The notes beneath the pieces are model-generated. The model had not been told where the DNA came from. It did no database searches and was given only the letters and a program-made list of their open reading frames with translations. From assembly GCA_934122085.1 (NCBI GenBank), contig CAKOVS010000004.1, positions 84,746-148,745 of the forward strand: a DNA stretch of 64,000 bases, read 5' to 3'. The position numbers and the translations under genes were made by a program. Positions 63,924-64,000 of the stretch are shown piece after piece. The DNA comes from an uncultured Clostridia bacterium (GTDB taxonomy: Bacteria > Bacillota > Clostridia > TANB77 > CAG-508). Each line of letters starts with the position of its first letter. Positions within the stretch are counted from its first letter, which is position 1.

Positions 63924-64000
63924 AGTCCCACCATCGGTACCAGAAACAGTAGTATTTGAGAATAATCAAATACTATTTTTTTATATCAAATTTCAAGTGG
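63924..64000 (+). repeat. 77-base direct repeat, copy 2, with tRNA 3' fragment
   Basis: Identical to 63787-63863 for all 77 visible bases; the window ends inside it, so the true repeat may be longer. The 60 bases between copies hold GTGGGACTCGAA, an inverted piece of the tRNA T arm, and a perfect 11-base-arm palindrome GAAAATAGTCC-AGT-GGACTATTTTC. Confidence 0.95.

Noticed and set aside
63787..64000. CRISPR array
   Set aside because: Only two 77-base repeats are seen, they contain tRNA and terminator sequence, and no cas gene is present.

Overview
The window is a very AT-rich stretch of a Gram-positive, endospore-forming chromosome, most likely a member of the class Clostridia. The support is PolC-type replicative polymerase, the sporulation sigma factor SigH, a cotJABC spore-coat operon, GerS-like and BofC-like proteins, a T-box leader on pheST, an LPXTG surface protein, a ClpE-type unfoldase, strong Shine-Dalgarno sites and sigma-A promoters that nearly all have a 17-base spacer. 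Species cannot be assigned from the sequence alone.

Layout. 1-1244: 3' end of polC. 1281-5152: accessory island with two tandem leucine-rich-repeat-variant (LRV) genes that share a duplicated promoter and leader, a small hydrophobic peptide gene with a convergent antisense RNA (Fst-like type I toxin-antitoxin layout), a decayed second copy of that toxin locus, and a RelE/ParE-type toxin-antitoxin pair. 5173-8451: sigH, a membrane-anchored phosphodiester glycosidase, cmk and an HD hydrolase. 8501-11128: a cobW-type GTPase and a foreign-looking RelA/SpoT-domain gene enclosed by near-identical 118-base inverted repeats; the right repeat truncates a glycosyltransferase gene. 11233-14747: class B PBP, GerS-like protein, orphan MazF endoribonuclease and a foreign-looking lipoprotein cassette. 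14754-20466: asnS, a TetR regulator with acyl-CoA ligase, a coiled-coil protein and tsaE. 20623-28674: a 2683-residue cyclic beta-1,2-glucan synthase-like enzyme. 28725-29248: a strikingly GC-rich unknown gene cassette. 29339-34398: ABC transporter with a very large FtsX-type permease, then an LPXTG protein. 34736-38796: tRNA-Leu and T-box-controlled pheST. 38868-45478: MscS channel, NagZ-type GH3, SH3/NlpC-P60 hydrolase, ComEC and BofC-like protein. 45514-47231: Gly-Cys-Met tRNA operon and a D,D-carboxypeptidase. 47354-53302: secA, RhuM-family protein, a small zinc-ribbon membrane protein and an APH-Nudix fusion. 53441-58650: an ABC exporter plus two-component system module. 58774-64000: cotJABC, ispA, clpE, tRNA-Leu and a direct repeat that begins inside that tRNA.

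How it fits together. The backbone is housekeeping (replication, translation, secretion, cell wall, sporulation). Between backbone genes lie single-gene cassettes, each with its own near-consensus promoter and strong terminator and with base composition unlike their neighbours (the LRV pair, the RelA/SpoT-domain gene, the lipoprotein and the GC-rich unknown). A dispersed family of hairpin-rich repeats (1281, 8501, 10934, 14618, and 3' fragments at 38800 and 41066) sits at gene ends and borders several of these cassettes. The most unusual items are the Fst-like locus with its decayed duplicate, the inverted-repeat-bounded alarmone-synthetase segment, and the GC-rich orphan cassette.
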